Assembly (NCBI RefSeq): GCF_003589595.1
Contig: NW_020654810.1
Span: 18,431,238 to 18,495,237 of the forward strand
Length of the DNA stretch: 64,000 bases
Reading direction: 5' to 3'
Origin: Hyposmocoma kahamanoa
Taxonomy: Eukaryota > Arthropoda > Insecta > Lepidoptera > Cosmopterigidae
Shown one piece after another: positions 21,540-36,500 of the stretch. The stretch's first letter is position 1. The number at the start of each line of letters is the position of its first letter. The notes beneath the pieces were generated by a model. The model saw nothing but the letters and a program-made list of their open reading frames with translations, had not been told where the DNA came from and did not search any database. Position numbers and translations under genes: made by a program.

Positions 21540-24500
21540 CTGGAACAAAATTTAAATTATAGTATTGTGTGTGGGTGCATCACCTTCTTCCACAATGAAA
21601 TGTTCCAGATGGAGTCAGGTTTGGGATACCTTCTGAGTTTCTCATAAGCAGTAATATTATTTATTTCAAAAGAAAACCTAACATAACGTCTTCAAAGAAA
21701 CAAAAAAAACAACAGAGTATCAAAGTTGTATCAGTGTATCAGGCCGTGCCATCTAGCAGCCCGCTGACTGTTTGCCGATTTAAATACCATAAAAATATAG
21801 ACTTTGTTCATATTTTCATTAAGCCTCTACATTGCTAAGATAGTAAGATATTTATTTTAAAATTCCTCTGTAGTGTGACCAACTATACTAATATCTAGGC
21901 GCGTACTTTCAACGTGTAAATTACTATTACAAAGAGTTGAGTCAATAACTGAAACCTCACAAACTTATAAAACTGACCATATTTTTACGCTGAATAACGA
22001 CTCTAATTTATACAAATACGTTAACTATCATAGACCATTTTACTGTGGCCGTAGGCAAATGTATACTCCAGGCTAGACAGATAATACCTATCCCCCTATT
22101 CACAGCAGACCGTTGGCATTACTGTTGCCATTCTACATGATTGCAATGCAGATTGTGATTACAGTCGTCCATCGTCGGCGCAGCGTTCTAACAACGTCAT
22201 ACAAAGTGGACAAGTAAGGCAATGCGAGGTAATGACTATTCATTTAATACATGTTTATCACGTAAGAGTTTTTGCTCTATTCTAAGGGGCAATTAGGTTC
22301 AATTTGACACATCATTCATGCGAATCCGAGATTTTATCTGTAATGATTGGGGGAGTTAATGACGAGACCTAATCTCTACATTTCATCTGGTGACGGTACA
22401 TGAGTGACGTTTTAGCTCCTTATCAATCTTGTTTAGCGGTTTGTCTATGAGTCTATCTTCTTTATCTAGAGATTTCATCAAAATAGTTTTGAAGGAGAGT
22501 ACAAAAAGGAAATAAAAAAATATTATAATAAAAGCAACCAATGTGGAAACAGGTTGTTGACAACTTTCTTCATAGTATTAGATAGACAAGAGCGTTACGA
22601 GGTCGTAATCGCGTAACATAAACACAAAAAAATACAGTCGAAATGAGAACCTTCTCCTTTTTTTAAAAAGTCGGTTAAAAAGCTGACTAAAAATTAAAAT
22701 ACAATGAAATTAATTTCACTAAATTTCAATAAAACATAGAGTAATTAAGATGTTGATAGAACCGTCGCCGACACGAATACCAACGGGAAATAACAACGGG
22801 ATAAAGGCTTAGATAAATTGAACGTTAAACACTAAAGCCTAGGTCAAGGGCCAGTAGCACAATTATTAACAGATGCACGGTATGCCGAAGCTGCAGCGAC
22901 TCGCGTATAATGTGCAATAGCATGTTTGAAGGCAGTTTGTCAAATTCAGTCACGCAAAGAGCGTATAGACAACACAAAAATTACATACTCGAAAAAAAAA
23001 TGTTATAGTTGTTCTAAAAATTGACCGCTGAGGGCGATTACTCCATAAAGCCGTACCTGACCATGGGTTGTCACACGATAGACATAGATAAATAGTAGGC
23101 TCAATAAATCAATGCAAATTCAAATCAAAATTGTCACTCGCGTTAGACCCGTGACGGTCTCTCGCACGTTCATTGCCTTGGTTCGGTCCCGCTTCACGCA
23201 GCGCGGACTTTCTGAGGCCCTGAGATAATATGCCAACATTATAAATCTCTGGATATAAATCAACAAAAAAGACTTGTTCTATATTTATTTCACCGATCCA
23301 TTTGCAGATTTCCACAACATTAAATTATGAGAAAGTGAATTCAAAGAAAGTGAGTTTGTATTTAAATAAATAAGAACTTAATTAAATTGAGGTCTTTTAA
23401 CATCGACTTAGGACGGTCCCTTCTTTTATGTCACGAATCTTCATGGATACTTCTGCCCGACTTGACGGTGTTTCGTCCCGTCGTTTCTTCATCTTTCTAA
23501 ACATCGACTTAATACTCAACGTTTATTGAAACAAAATCGGAAAATGATTTATTTTGTAAAGATTTTGAGACAGAGCAGAAACGATTGAAAAATATCTTTT
23601 TGAATATTGAAAAATTTTTTTTTATTAATAAATAAAAAAAAACTTTTTCAAATTTACGAAATTTTTACGAATAATAATTTACGAATTTACAATAGCGCAA
23701 AATCATCCTGTACCTACCTATTAGAAGGAAATTAAAACAAAGAAGGAAAAAATGACAGCCGACTAATTAATTCACTTCAAAAAAGGAGGAGGTTCACAAT
23801 TCGACTGTATTTTTTTTTGCATGTACGCGATTACTCCGGCTATTTGTGAACCGATTTTGATGTTTCTTTTTTTTATTGGAAAAAGGTTACTTCAGTATTG
23901 GTCCCATTCAAATTTGAAGAAAATATTACACCACTAAAGGATGAATCTGGTTTCGCGCTCTTTCCGGTAACCGATTCCACAAACTTTAGTGGTTAGTTTT
24001 TTTTTCTATAAAAAAAATTAGAATTATTTTTGTTATATCGAGTTCTTAGGTTTTCGCGATTGGTACACATAGGAAATGAAACTATTTTTCCGGATTTAAA
24101 TCGCGTATATTTGTTGTTACAAACAAACCGACGTTTCGGGCCCTTTACAGGTCCCATGGGACCTGTAAACGTCGGTTTGTTTGAAAAAACAAATATACGC
24201 GATTTAAATCCGGAAAAATAGTTTCATTTCCTATATTTTTGTTATGATATGTTTATTATACGTTTGAACAAAACACTGCATTATGTTAGAAATTTTACTA
24301 GTGTTCTACTAAATGTGCCGGTGTGTGTAGTTGAAGGGCAACAAAAGTTGCATTAAGGTGTACATCTAGGACAGTATTTATTCAGCCATTCCGCAATGTA
24401 AGCTAACGGACGCCCGTGGTGCTCTGACGCCAGCTGGTCGGAGGATAGGCTATTAGCCGCCTATTTCCCGCCTGTCGGCTAACCGGGTGTGGTTACAGTA

Positions 24501-27500
24501 ATTTACTCTCTGCCGCGGATTTGCCGACCACACGTTGCAATACCTTGAGGTAGCAAGTATACTAAACGAGGTATAACAACGGGTGTGGTTTACTTAGGTA
24601 GTGTGAGAGTTATCAAGTAACGGAATGAACAAGTGGTGCGCCTGGTGGCAAGCGATGCGCCTGTCTATAGCAGAAGCTGGGATCCGAGGAGCACTTCCAC
24701 CCTTTCTGCAAGCATCATCATGATATTTTCGTTCCTTATTAACAAGAGATATTGTTTCTAAACCATTCGCAACCGTACGTAATGTAGAAGTTAAAGACAT
24801 ATGTACATGTCGTTACCGGGATTTGAACCATCAACGTCTTAATTAAACTAATTCTTCTATGTAGTCAAATTTCTTTCTATGAAATAATTTTTTTTTTTTG
24901 GACATCGCTGTGTTACACTTTTTATTTATTTTTTTACTATGCTATATCAAGTTAACTATTACAGTTTATGTTAGTGATGATGACTAACATAATAGCCCTT
25001 AACATTAATGGTAAAGCCATATTCTTTACATTTTTAGTGTCAAGCTTTCTGTCTGTCTGCACCGCACTGCCACTGTGCCCGTCATCCTGAGACAAAGTTG
25101 ACAAGTCCCATGTAAATTCACCTACACCCTTAGCCTTCAAAACCGGAACGCAGTAATAAATAGCAGTAAAGGCGACAGGAATAGGTAAGGTGACAGTTGT
25201 TCCCATAGTATAAAGGGCGCACTATAACTTTCCGGAACTGGCCACTTACAAAAACAATATTTAAAAAGTAATTACAACATTTGCAAATGGAACTCTTTGG
25301 CTGAAGAATACAGTTTGTTTCATCTGACTGTCACTTGTTTTTATATTGTGGCGTCATTTTAGAACTTGGTTGTCTACATCACAATGGATTTAACTCTTGA
25401 AAATTTTCGTAGTATGATTTTCTACGACTTTAAGTGTAACTTAACAGCTCAGCGGAGCTTCGCTCGGCTTCAAACTGCTTTTGGCGATGAAGCACCATGC
25501 AAGATGACTATTTATAGCTGGTTTGCAGAATTGAACGCGTTTGAACGCGGTCCTGTGAATCTATGACGAATTTCGTGATGGTCGTCCGTCCACTGCTGTG
25601 AACAACAAAAAGACTCAAAAAACGAATCGCGTCACTTAGTGCAATGCCATGCTTACCAGACTCAACGAAGGGGCGTCAAATTGGGTGTGGGACATAGTAA
25701 CAAGTGACGAAACATAAATTTATAGTTACGATCCCAAAACAAAGCAGTAATCGAGCGTATGGGTCTTTGGAGACGAGCCGAAACCGACCAAAGTGGCGCG
25801 CGTGCAAAGTGCCTCTAAGCGGATGATTGCTTCTTTTTTTAATAATGCTAGACACGTGGCTACTGTTGCTTTGGAGAATCGTTGTACCGTGAATAGTGAT
25901 TGGTACACGACCATTTTTTTGCCGGAAGTTATTGACAAACTCCGTAAAAATAACCGTAAACGCCGTATCATCTTGCACCACGATAATGCCAGTTCTCACA
26001 CGGCCAGACAGACAAATGAATTTTTGAAAGTGAACAACGTTGACCTTATGAGCCATCCTGCGTACAGTCTCGACCTGGCATCTTGTGACTTTTATTTATT
26101 TCCAAAAATTAAGAACCAGTTACGCGGTCAACGACTTTCATCACCTGAAGAGGCTGTCGAAGAGTACGAAAAATATGTTTCAGATATTGTCACGGAGGAG
26201 TGTCATAAATGTTTTCAAAATTGATTCATTCGTACGAAAATGTGCATTAACGCTAACGGAGAATATTTTGAGAAACAATAAATTCATTTCTGACCATTTA
26301 TAGTATTTCTTTCTTATTCATTCCGGAAACTTATAGTGTGCACCACGTATAACGAAACAAAACACAGCGACAGACGACCCTATAATTATTCGAATATTTT
26401 AGACTATCGCCTCTATGGCCAAAACGATAAATGTTGAATTTTAAATGGGATAGGCGATATTCCTCGGCAATGACATGGTCAGCCGGGGTTAAGAAACGGC
26501 GTACGAGGCTTTCCCTATTGAGCAGCAGCGCTTTCTGCATTTGTGCTGAAATTGACACGCCACGGAATTCGAACTGACTTGAGTTGTAAGCGAGTCTGGC
26601 TGGAATCAACCCTTTTGCGAACAAAACAATTGTGATTATTCTTTGATAGAAGTGATTATTTTTAATAACTGTTCGTGTCTATTAAAAAAAAACTACACAA
26701 TCTTACAAATACCCCCATTCTGATTTGGATTACGAACGCTTTATCTAGTACACTGTACACTAATCATTCATACAGATGGCATGTCTTTTAACAACGTTAT
26801 AAAAGTTAGTATGCATGTCGATAAGCTGGTTTCAAGGCTGAAACCCAACGTCTTTCCTCATCAACCGTTAACCTCCTCATTAACCGTGTAATGTGGGTAA
26901 TTTCATCCCGCATTACACAAGTTTCTTAGCCCCGATGGCAGGTTTATCTTAAATCTAAACAAGGTTTAACATCGTTTAGCGTTATGGCAAAGTGCTATAC
27001 CCTTTCCGTAGCACAAATACCAACAGAGAAATGGTGAAAGTTGTAACAAGTTCGCTTGGCTGAAACACTAATGGAAAATTTACTCAACCTATATGTAAAT
27101 TAAAAACACTTAGATAAGTAGGATATATGCTACGATATAGGACTTTACTGCAATTTAATAGTGGCTTCCATTCAATAATTGTATAAAAACCTTTACTTCC
27201 CGAGTTTCTTAGAAAACGACTTGGGACTAAACTTTGGTACAATTTCCCTGACAGAAGTTTAAAGAAATTAACATTCGGGTTATTTGTTAAATACTAACAA
27301 CCTCGCAGGACCATATTACCAAAATCTATATGTTACTATTACATTATCTACTCCTATTAGCAGTAGAGCTCCTTGTGAAAGAGTTTGTCCAGGGAAGTAC
27401 TGCCACCTTCCCTATTTCTGCCGCCAAGCAGTAATGTCAGCATTACTGTGTTCCTGTTTCGAAGGGTTAAGGGTGCTGGTGAAATTACAGGAACATGGGA

Positions 27501-30500
27501 CTTGTAAACTTATGTGTCAGTGTGACGGGTGCAGTGGCGGTGCCCCTCAGAAATTTGCGATTTAAAGCTCTGTGGCACTGCAACTGTTATGGATAGGCGT
27601 GTGCTTACCATCAGGCGCACGACTTATCGTCCCGTCACTCGATATTATAAAAAAGACATTGTAAACAACAAATTTTTTTTTCGTAAATTTAAAAAAGACA
27701 TTGTAAATAACAATTTTTTTTGTCGCACATTTATTATCTTTTGGAAAAAGTCATCAAACAAAAGTTTTGTTTCATGACTTTTTATTTTTGTTGTTTGTGA
27801 TGTTAGTAATATGGTCCTGGGAGATTGTTAGTAATAGATAGATGAGAATTGTGTTAAACATTAATATGGAGAATAAAATAAACTGCCTGTTCTTGAGTCG
27901 TCTTCATAAAGTGATACATTCATTAAATGGGTAATTTACGCACTTGTATAATGATTCCGGCTGATATTCAAAATTTGCCATTTAGGATGCCAAAAGTTTA
28001 GTAAAAACAAAAACTTTACACAGGTTATGCAGCTTTTGCGTACCTACTTGAATAACAAAAATCCATAATAGTTACCCGTTTAGCTCTTGTAGGTTGCCTA
28101 GATCTATTATATTTGAAATACGTGTTGTAAACTATAAATGTGTACATAAATGTTTATGTACTAAAAGTTGTCCTGTAGTATAGTTAGACGATATTTATAG
28201 TCTAACTGCAACATGTGGTGCGTATTGCTTTTAGCATTTAAGTTTACATTTTATTTTATATTGTATTATTTACTTACTTTATTATATTATTATTATATTA
28301 TATTTATTTACTTATTTTATTCTGGAGACCGAACAATAAACATGTCTCTTTAAATCAACGTATTTCACTCTACCATCTACGTCCATCCTTTTTAAAAATA
28401 TGAGATGGCGACTCATACTAGCGAACTTATCTTTTGTGAAGAACAGTAAATTTGAACAATATAACAATGGAAATTTCAAAACAGAAGATTTAATATTAAG
28501 AAAGAAAAAAGAAGATCAAATTATAGAAGATCAATAAAAAAAGTATAGAAGAAAAATAAGAGTTTTTACTCATTCTTCTCAGGAGAATCTGCCTTACGAA
28601 TAAGTTTAAAATTTATGTGACTATATCAAATGTATTTTTGTTTATCTATGAAATCAAGATCATTTGAATTTGACAGATGTCTTCATAAGTACTAACTGCA
28701 GCCTTAGTATGATGACGAAAGTAGTGATTGTCGCCATTATTTCTTCTTCGAATAGGTAGATCATAGGTTGTTTTGTGGCGTGCACTATTATATTACAAAA
28801 TGTTGAAGTAATAAACAATAAAGCGCGATCATGTAATCTCTATACTCAGAGCTGCAGGTTACTTCTGTCTAAGTGTTAGATTAGGCTTTAGCCTAGACAA
28901 TAATAAAGCATCATTTACTTCAGCAATAAATGTTGCCATTAATTGAGATACACTGTTAATTAACCCCTAAAGCGTTAACTGTGCTTCCCATTTCTAAACA
29001 CAGCACCGCAACGAATTGATTTAAGGATATATATATATATAATGCAATAATCGTTGATAGCAATTACAGAAACAGCGCCTCGATCGATACTACTATAATA
29101 CAGTTAAGCGAATCACAGGAAAACATGTTTGTTATAAGAGACGATAGAGTTATTTAAAGTTGAGATAGGTACCGGATGATACAGCCCCGGACCCGATTCG
29201 CTGACGGAGAGTTGGTCGCAGAAGGAAGGAAGAATGGCGATGACTCTTCAGCTTTTGATATACGCGATAACTGGGTTCATGAGCGGCAGTCTTATAGGAG
29301 TCTGTCGCTCGTTACTAGGAGTCTGTGGCCCGAGATGGCGGCGTACGTGTTACACGTCCGGCTCTCACGGTGGCTTTTGAGGAAGTAACATCTTTCCCCA
29401 GAAAGCTAGATAGGGTTCGATGCCCAAGCGAACCGTTCACTACTGTCGGAGTTGCAGAAGAATGCGAAAGCGCCCCCGTGACTCCAGCTTATAGTGAGAA
29501 GAGGGAGCACCGTCAGGTTTTAGTTTTCAGGACATTACCCTCCACCACTCAGGACGGAGAGTGGTATCCATAAGGATTTCCTAACGTTAAAAAAAGTACC
29601 GTATGTATTCCCGTAAGTATCGGCATCTACCGCTCAAGGGATGAACATCGTGACCTTGTGTTTAAGATTGCAGCATTATTGACCTTATCGCATACTAGCG
29701 GGTTAGTTCATTTTACGAGTTAGAGAGCTACTATAGAACATAATGGATCTAAAGAAGTCTCTGCTTGGTATGGCGAGCTGGCGTAATGACAGCGTATACG
29801 AATGGCGTCAACCCTTCTTTGAGCTTATACTATGACGAGCAGGGGCATTTTCTAAGCCGATTAGGAGGTGATAGTTAGGAAAGAGGTCTAGATTCCAGTT
29901 ATTGTAAAAGATGGAATTAAAAATAAGGGTGCCTTCAAATTAGACAATTGTAGCAGTGTTGCAGTGGCGCCATTACTAATTATCATACAATATTTAGTCA
30001 ACAAAAATGGCCCGATGGTGGCGATGCAGTTGCGCTTCAAAATATTGTATGAAAATTAGTAGTGGCGCCACTGCAACACTTCTACGAGTGTCTAATTTGA
30101 AAGTGCTCTAAAATTAAAAGAAAGTAACGACATAAAATTAGTAATGTTGAACGTTATTTGGCTGAACTGAAATGTATTCAAGTTTAGGAGTCTTTGTTTC
30201 GCTAATTTGCAGAAGCGATGCAACTGGTGTGACTACATCTTTAGTGAATGGGTATTTTAGTACCAAAATCAAGAAGGCTTTGTAAGCCCTAAGTTAGGTT
30301 TCTTGGTTTCTACTTTCCCTAAGTATTCCAGCATATATTTTATCAGTCGTGACGAGTCGAGACTATTCCAATGCGTTTAATTGCAGCTTTCCAAGTGTGT
30401 ACTTGGGCCTTTATTATTTTAAATAGTGCCATTTCCTCTCTGTATAAATGTTTACTACGAATAAAATAACTTTAAAATATCCATTATATTTTCTCTTGTC

Positions 30501-33500
30501 AGTTTATTTTTCATGTTCAGTATAGAAATAACAATAATGCACTTTATCCGAATAACATCAAACGTCAATAACGCTGCAATAAGGAGATTGAAGATAAATA
30601 CGAAAGAGGAAAAACAATAAGTAATATTATCAGTCATACGTTGAACTATTATTTAAATAATTGGAAAGTTGAACTAACAGGATGAATTTCGTCCAATAAG
30701 TTCAACTTTTTGTTAAGTTGTACCTAGTTGAACTAATGGTTGAACTTAGTGGAATAGAGTAAAGTTTCACATCATATTCTATCATTGTAGAGAATTGAGC
30801 AGATAATTGATTTTAAGAGTAAAGAGTAAATCAAATACTGTAATGGTAATAATTTATTTGAAACCAGAAACCACGGAAGTTGTTTAGAATATTTATAAAA
30901 CAATATTTTCTAGACAAATTGTAATTGTTTTTTATTCATGTATACTTATATATTTTTACCATTAAATACTCAATAAAAAAAATTAAAAACTAAACAAAAA
31001 AGAAGTTAAATATAACAAGAACAACATGTTTACTCACTTTATTTATAACTCCCCGATGCAAAAAGAGGAGAGTTATAAGTGTGATGTTTTTGCCCGTTAT
31101 ATGTTAGTGGCATCGTAGCTCGCAAACGCCTGGACTGATTTTAAAGTTTTTTTATTTATTTGATAGCTAATTTAAGGGATGACTCTTAGCTATATTATAT
31201 AATAACGCACACACTCAACATAGCCCTGCACTAGGGAAAAACCCTGTGTCGCGGGTGCCATGGATACGCACATAGACGATCACAAATTTACACCCAAACT
31301 CACGAGAGAAATAAATGTAGGCCATACAAATATTCCTCCCGGCCCGGGAATCGAACCTGGGGCCTCTACGTGGCAGTCCGGCACAGTAACCGTTCGGCCA
31401 CGGAGGCATTACTACAGTATGTTCGACGAACAATCTTTAGATCATAAGCTCGTTTCGCAGACAATGACGAATATTTATTTTACTTCCTTTCGTCAGATCG
31501 ACTTGAAATTTGACACAGTATGAAAATCCAATAGCTTTAGAATAATATGGATAATTCGATCTGATGCTGCAATGCATCCAGGACAGTTTACTGACTAGTC
31601 AACTCGTCAACTACTTAACAGTAGAATTATCGTATTAAATTGGTAGTAACACATTGAATTGGGCGTATCGTAACTAATAAATTGATCTCGACGAGTGTCT
31701 ATTCCGACACTGTTTTCAACCGACTTCAAAAAAAGGAGGAGGTTTTCAATTCGTCTGCATGTTTTCTTTTCTTTTTTTCTGTATATATGTTACGCGATAA
31801 CTCGGGTAATTTGTGAACTGATTTTGATGATTCTTCTTTTTATATATTCCACCTGTAAGGCTGGCAACTAGGGGATGAATCCGGTTTCGTGCACCGTCGG
31901 TTAACCGATTTCAATAAAACTTGGCAAATAGATGGTAATTCCACGAACTTTTGAGGTCGGTTTTTTAGTAATCTGTACTGATTTGTTAAGTATGAGAGGT
32001 TTTATAAACTTTAATTTATAATGACTCTTATGAGTTAATAACAGTGATTGTTGAACTCCCAGAAAAAAAATTTTTTCTAAGACACGCTTATATACGCGCA
32101 GCACATTAACACAAGTGGACTATTGTATTGATGCATAGATTCAACTCTAAGTCCAGGTTAGAATCTCAGAGAACGGCATAGTCTGTATTTAGTAGACTGT
32201 CCGGCGGATACCGTAGTCCGCTGGCGGCGCCAAGGGCGAGATGTGTATGCGAGATACAATCGTAATGAGACGTAATTATTCTTTAACTCAAGACTGGGGG
32301 AACTTTTAATATTGGAAACATTGGGCTATGTATACGGGCTGTTACACGCGGCATTTCAAATAGTAATTTAAAAAAGTATCATCTTTAGTTACAGGTTTCT
32401 TATAAATGCATGACTTCTTTATATTTTCCCGATATTTTGGAGTGATTACACGCTCCATAACCATAGTGTTAATTATACAGTGAATAACCACGATAGTCTT
32501 AGGTTGGTACTAGACGGACTGCATGCGCGAAGTAGATATGTACAACAGAGGAGTCCTCTATTTTCATTTGTCAACAAACTTACATCCGTAGATGTTATGT
32601 ATACTCTGCGGTGGAACTTTCGATCGAAAATATAAAAAACTGCCATTACAAAAATATTAAGAATTTGTAAACGTGAATTAAATCTGTCGAGAAAAGTTTC
32701 ACCAATCATGTTTTTCTTTTGCCATTACGATGATTAAACCCTCAAGAAATCGTAAAAAGTTGTTTCTGACAAAAAAAAATCATAATATCCTATTAAGAAT
32801 GTCAATTGCCGCTTTTGATTCTTGGACTATCATTCCAATCGATGGCAGTCGACACTCTCAGTTGAAATCTCGAGTGCATGCACTCGATCACGATTGCGCG
32901 CATTAACTGCAGACATGCAGTCAATCTGTTAGCACCCTTATAATCTATATTTTAATTAATAAGATCATAATTTTTCGAATGTTACATGAAATGTGTTATA
33001 AGAAAATTTAGCGATGTAGGTTAAATTTTTTTTTATATCAAGTAGGAATTCTCATCACAAATAAAATTATACTTTTTTATTAGAAGAATGTAGTGTTGAA
33101 GTTGTAAAAAACTTTTTGTAGCAGTGACCGTTTTCGCTTGAACATAAGACTGTGTAGACGTACCTTATAAGAATGTTAGCACCAACACACACGTGTATTA
33201 CATGTTCCATCAGTTAAATATTAACCTATACCCTTGTATTATGCTTTTTGAATAAACTCCAACATTATACTTAAACCGGAATGTGTTATCTCGAAAGACA
33301 TGTTTACAGAGACAACGACCTATAATCATAATCCGCTAGGTTCGAGAAACGCGAGTGTAGATTTACGAAATTCTGGTTTTAAATTCTCTGTCTGAAACAT
33401 TCTGTGCCATAGTTGACTGTAAACAGGCTGCCGTCGTCCCATTGCAAATTTACAAAACGGTAACACATACGTACATAATTTCGAAGAAAAAGCATTTGTT

Positions 33501-36500
33501 ATGACCATAGGTCGGAAAAAGGTGTTCCACGTATATAGATACATGTATAGACATAGCTACAAGGAGCGACATAAGAGTTGTTGAATTTCCGGAAATGGTT
33601 TTACTGCATCGTAGGACAAACTACTGACCTAGGAAGTCGAAGTTGGATTTTAAACTAATTCTAAGGGGGTGGGGGGAGAGTGACCATTCTCGTTACTTTT
33701 TTATTCTCTACTTTGTTAAAAGAACAGGTATATACTGCATTTTCTTACATGGCACCATTAGAATTACTTTAAAATACAACTTCGACTTCCTAGGTCAGTA
33801 GTTTTGTCTTACGAAATTATGAAATTATAAGGTATATGTATATTTAATGTAATCATGATGAATGATGTTTAATAATTTGACATTAACAGTTTATTATTCT
33901 GTTGTTATTAATTAATTAATTGATTATTATTATTATTCCTTGTACACGTCCGATGACAATGCTATAATTAAAGTAAATTTAAGCAACATTTTGCATGCCT
34001 AATCAGGTAAAACATATGTTCTGTAATAATTGTTCCATCTTTCACACCATGTTTTAAGCAAATAAAATTTCATTTCATTTCATTACGTTGCAGTAAAACC
34101 ACTTTCGAAAGTCCGGAAATCGAAAAAGTAATTAATTAATATTTGGTGTTTTCACAACTCTATGTCGCTCCTTGTAGCTATACCTATACACGTATCTATA
34201 TATGTGGAACAACTTTTTCCGATCATTGGTTATGACTGCTTATACCTGTGTCAAATAAGACAACCTCAGTGGCTCACCCAGTAAAGTCGCGGGTTCGATT
34301 CTCGGTAGAACCAATTTAGAAACTATTCTAAATTGGTCTGGTTTGGAAGTTCTAGTCAGTGATTTGAAGTTTTATTAGTCACAGTATCGGGAATTCTCTA
34401 AATTGAGATCAGGTAATTGGCGTGGTTTGACACATATTTACATTATATTATGTTCCATTATTGGGTACGGGTTTCTTCTAATGTGAGGACTAGGCTATTA
34501 TTCAACTCACTGTCAAAAACTGGTCAGAGGTTTCACACTTCTGTTCAATCTTCTTCGACAAGTAGTTGCCTTACTTAAACGTTAAACAACATAAACTAGC
34601 AAATGATTCGTAACGACTTGAGATAATATAACTAGATACTCCAATACCATGTTTATTTTTTTTATTCTTCCAGGTTGACCAATTACCCCATTGTTTACTC
34701 GTTAGCTCTAACAATAGCATAGTCAAGTTTCGAACAGTGAATAAGATAAGCAAAAAATCCTTAATAATAGATTTTAATGGGATGATCGCACGAAATACTA
34801 GCATCTACATAAGACATTATGTCCTATTATGTCTTGTACTATAATGTCTTGTATTGCGAATACGTGAGAGAACGCATACATGATTACAGCATGACGGCGA
34901 CATTGTAGCAGCTAGCTGGACCGGGTACATCGACACAGTTTTTTGCTGTTTAAAACAAACAGGCAGTTTTACGCATATTTGTAGAGAAGATTACACTGAG
35001 GATTACCTCTTCATCTAGCGTACACAGTCAGACGAAGAGGTTCTTTATATTATAATTCAATTATTCATTAACTGCCATTTGCACCATGAAGGAATAAACA
35101 CACTATCTAAGAGTGTTCCTGTTGCACTATACGTCGCTAACCAGATGACATCCTATCTACCTCATTGCACTATCAACCTAATATGAAACCGGGTTCGATT
35201 CCTAGCAGGAATAGGAGGATTTAACTTGGTTCTTGTTGTTTTGGGTAATGCCCCGGATTTAATATCGTTGCTTTGGTACAAATAGAATAGGGAATTATTT
35301 TTGCGTTGTTAATTTTTGTAACTATAGTTATTATTATTAGTCTTATCAAATAATGCGCCAAAAAAGTAAAGTCAAAGCATATGTTTCGTCTAGTAGCCGA
35401 ACTAATCTTCGAAGGTATGCCCCCTTAAACAGATTGACAGATGACTTGATAATAACCAGAGACAGTCTTCATACCAAAAACACTAAACAGATCGTACGAG
35501 CAAGCAATTTTTTTGACCTTCGCATCTCTTATAATTGGGCATAGTTATGCAAACTAGAACCAATCCACAAAATGTAACTTTCGAGATAATTAGACTTTTC
35601 TAAAAACAGTGTGAAGAAATATATAGGTAAGTTATTTCAGACAAACAACGCTAGTTATGTGTAGCATTAAGAATGATATAGGGAAACTATTATATAGCAA
35701 TAAATAGAAAACATTTTTATTTAGTTAACGAGAACCATGTTCTAGTTTTTGTAATGAAAACGCTAAAGATCTACAGTACTTCAGTACATGTGACATGGAT
35801 CCATTTAGCATATTTAAAAAAATACATTATATGAAGTTAACCAGCATGGTTCTTTTTAACTATTAAAAAGTTACGTATTTAGGGTTGGTACCCTGAAGGA
35901 CTTTTATTTTCTCCGTTTTGGCTTGGTATATTGCCAGGATCTTTTGTGAGCGGGTAAAGGACACGTCTGGTGTTCTACCTACATACATAACTCAATTTCA
36001 CTCGAGGTGTGGGTTGGTTCTTATTTGCATAACTATGTCCAATTAATTATTGCAGTAATTTTATATTATTATTTTATGTATTTCATTAGTTAACTCAAAA
36101 CATTTAGTGATGTGTACAGCTATGACGACTTCGCATGGTGAACGTATGTGTATTATTTTCGAAAATTGCTTTGTGTTAAGTTGGTGGTGTGTGTTTCAAT
36201 AAATAAAGAAATAAATAAATAATGCATTTTTTAAAAAACGTAATAAGTTCATAATTATTTGTATTAGTTTTTCTATTTCGGTGATTTCATTCAAAGTTAC
36301 ATTCCATCGACTTTCTTAACTGTCAAATCGGGCCTTTTACATTGTGATACCTATATAAAACATCCATAACTGCTAGTAAATTGTTTACAATAATACGCGA
36401 ATGATTATTAATCTAGTAACCTCGTGATAAATCTTATTGTAGTGTTTGTCTCTGTACTTAGAGCGAAGGTTATGGACATTAAGCAAGAATGACAAAAGTA

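Larger units (their letters stand above)
33499..34235. mobile_element. Inverted-repeat element with about 100-bp arms
   Basis: The left arm (33499-33605) contains GTTCCACGTATATAGATAC and AGCTACAAGGAGCGACATA. The right arm (34088-34235) is the reverse complement (TATGTCGCTCCTTGTAGCTA, ATATGTGGAAC) with one extra stretch. A LINE-like tail and a second foldback sit between the arms. No transposase was seen. Confidence 0.65.

Noticed and set aside
31215..31523. Frames reading ...PGPGIEPGASTW.. on the plus strand
   Set aside because: Translation of a SINE; the same peptide pattern appears in the 20534 copy.
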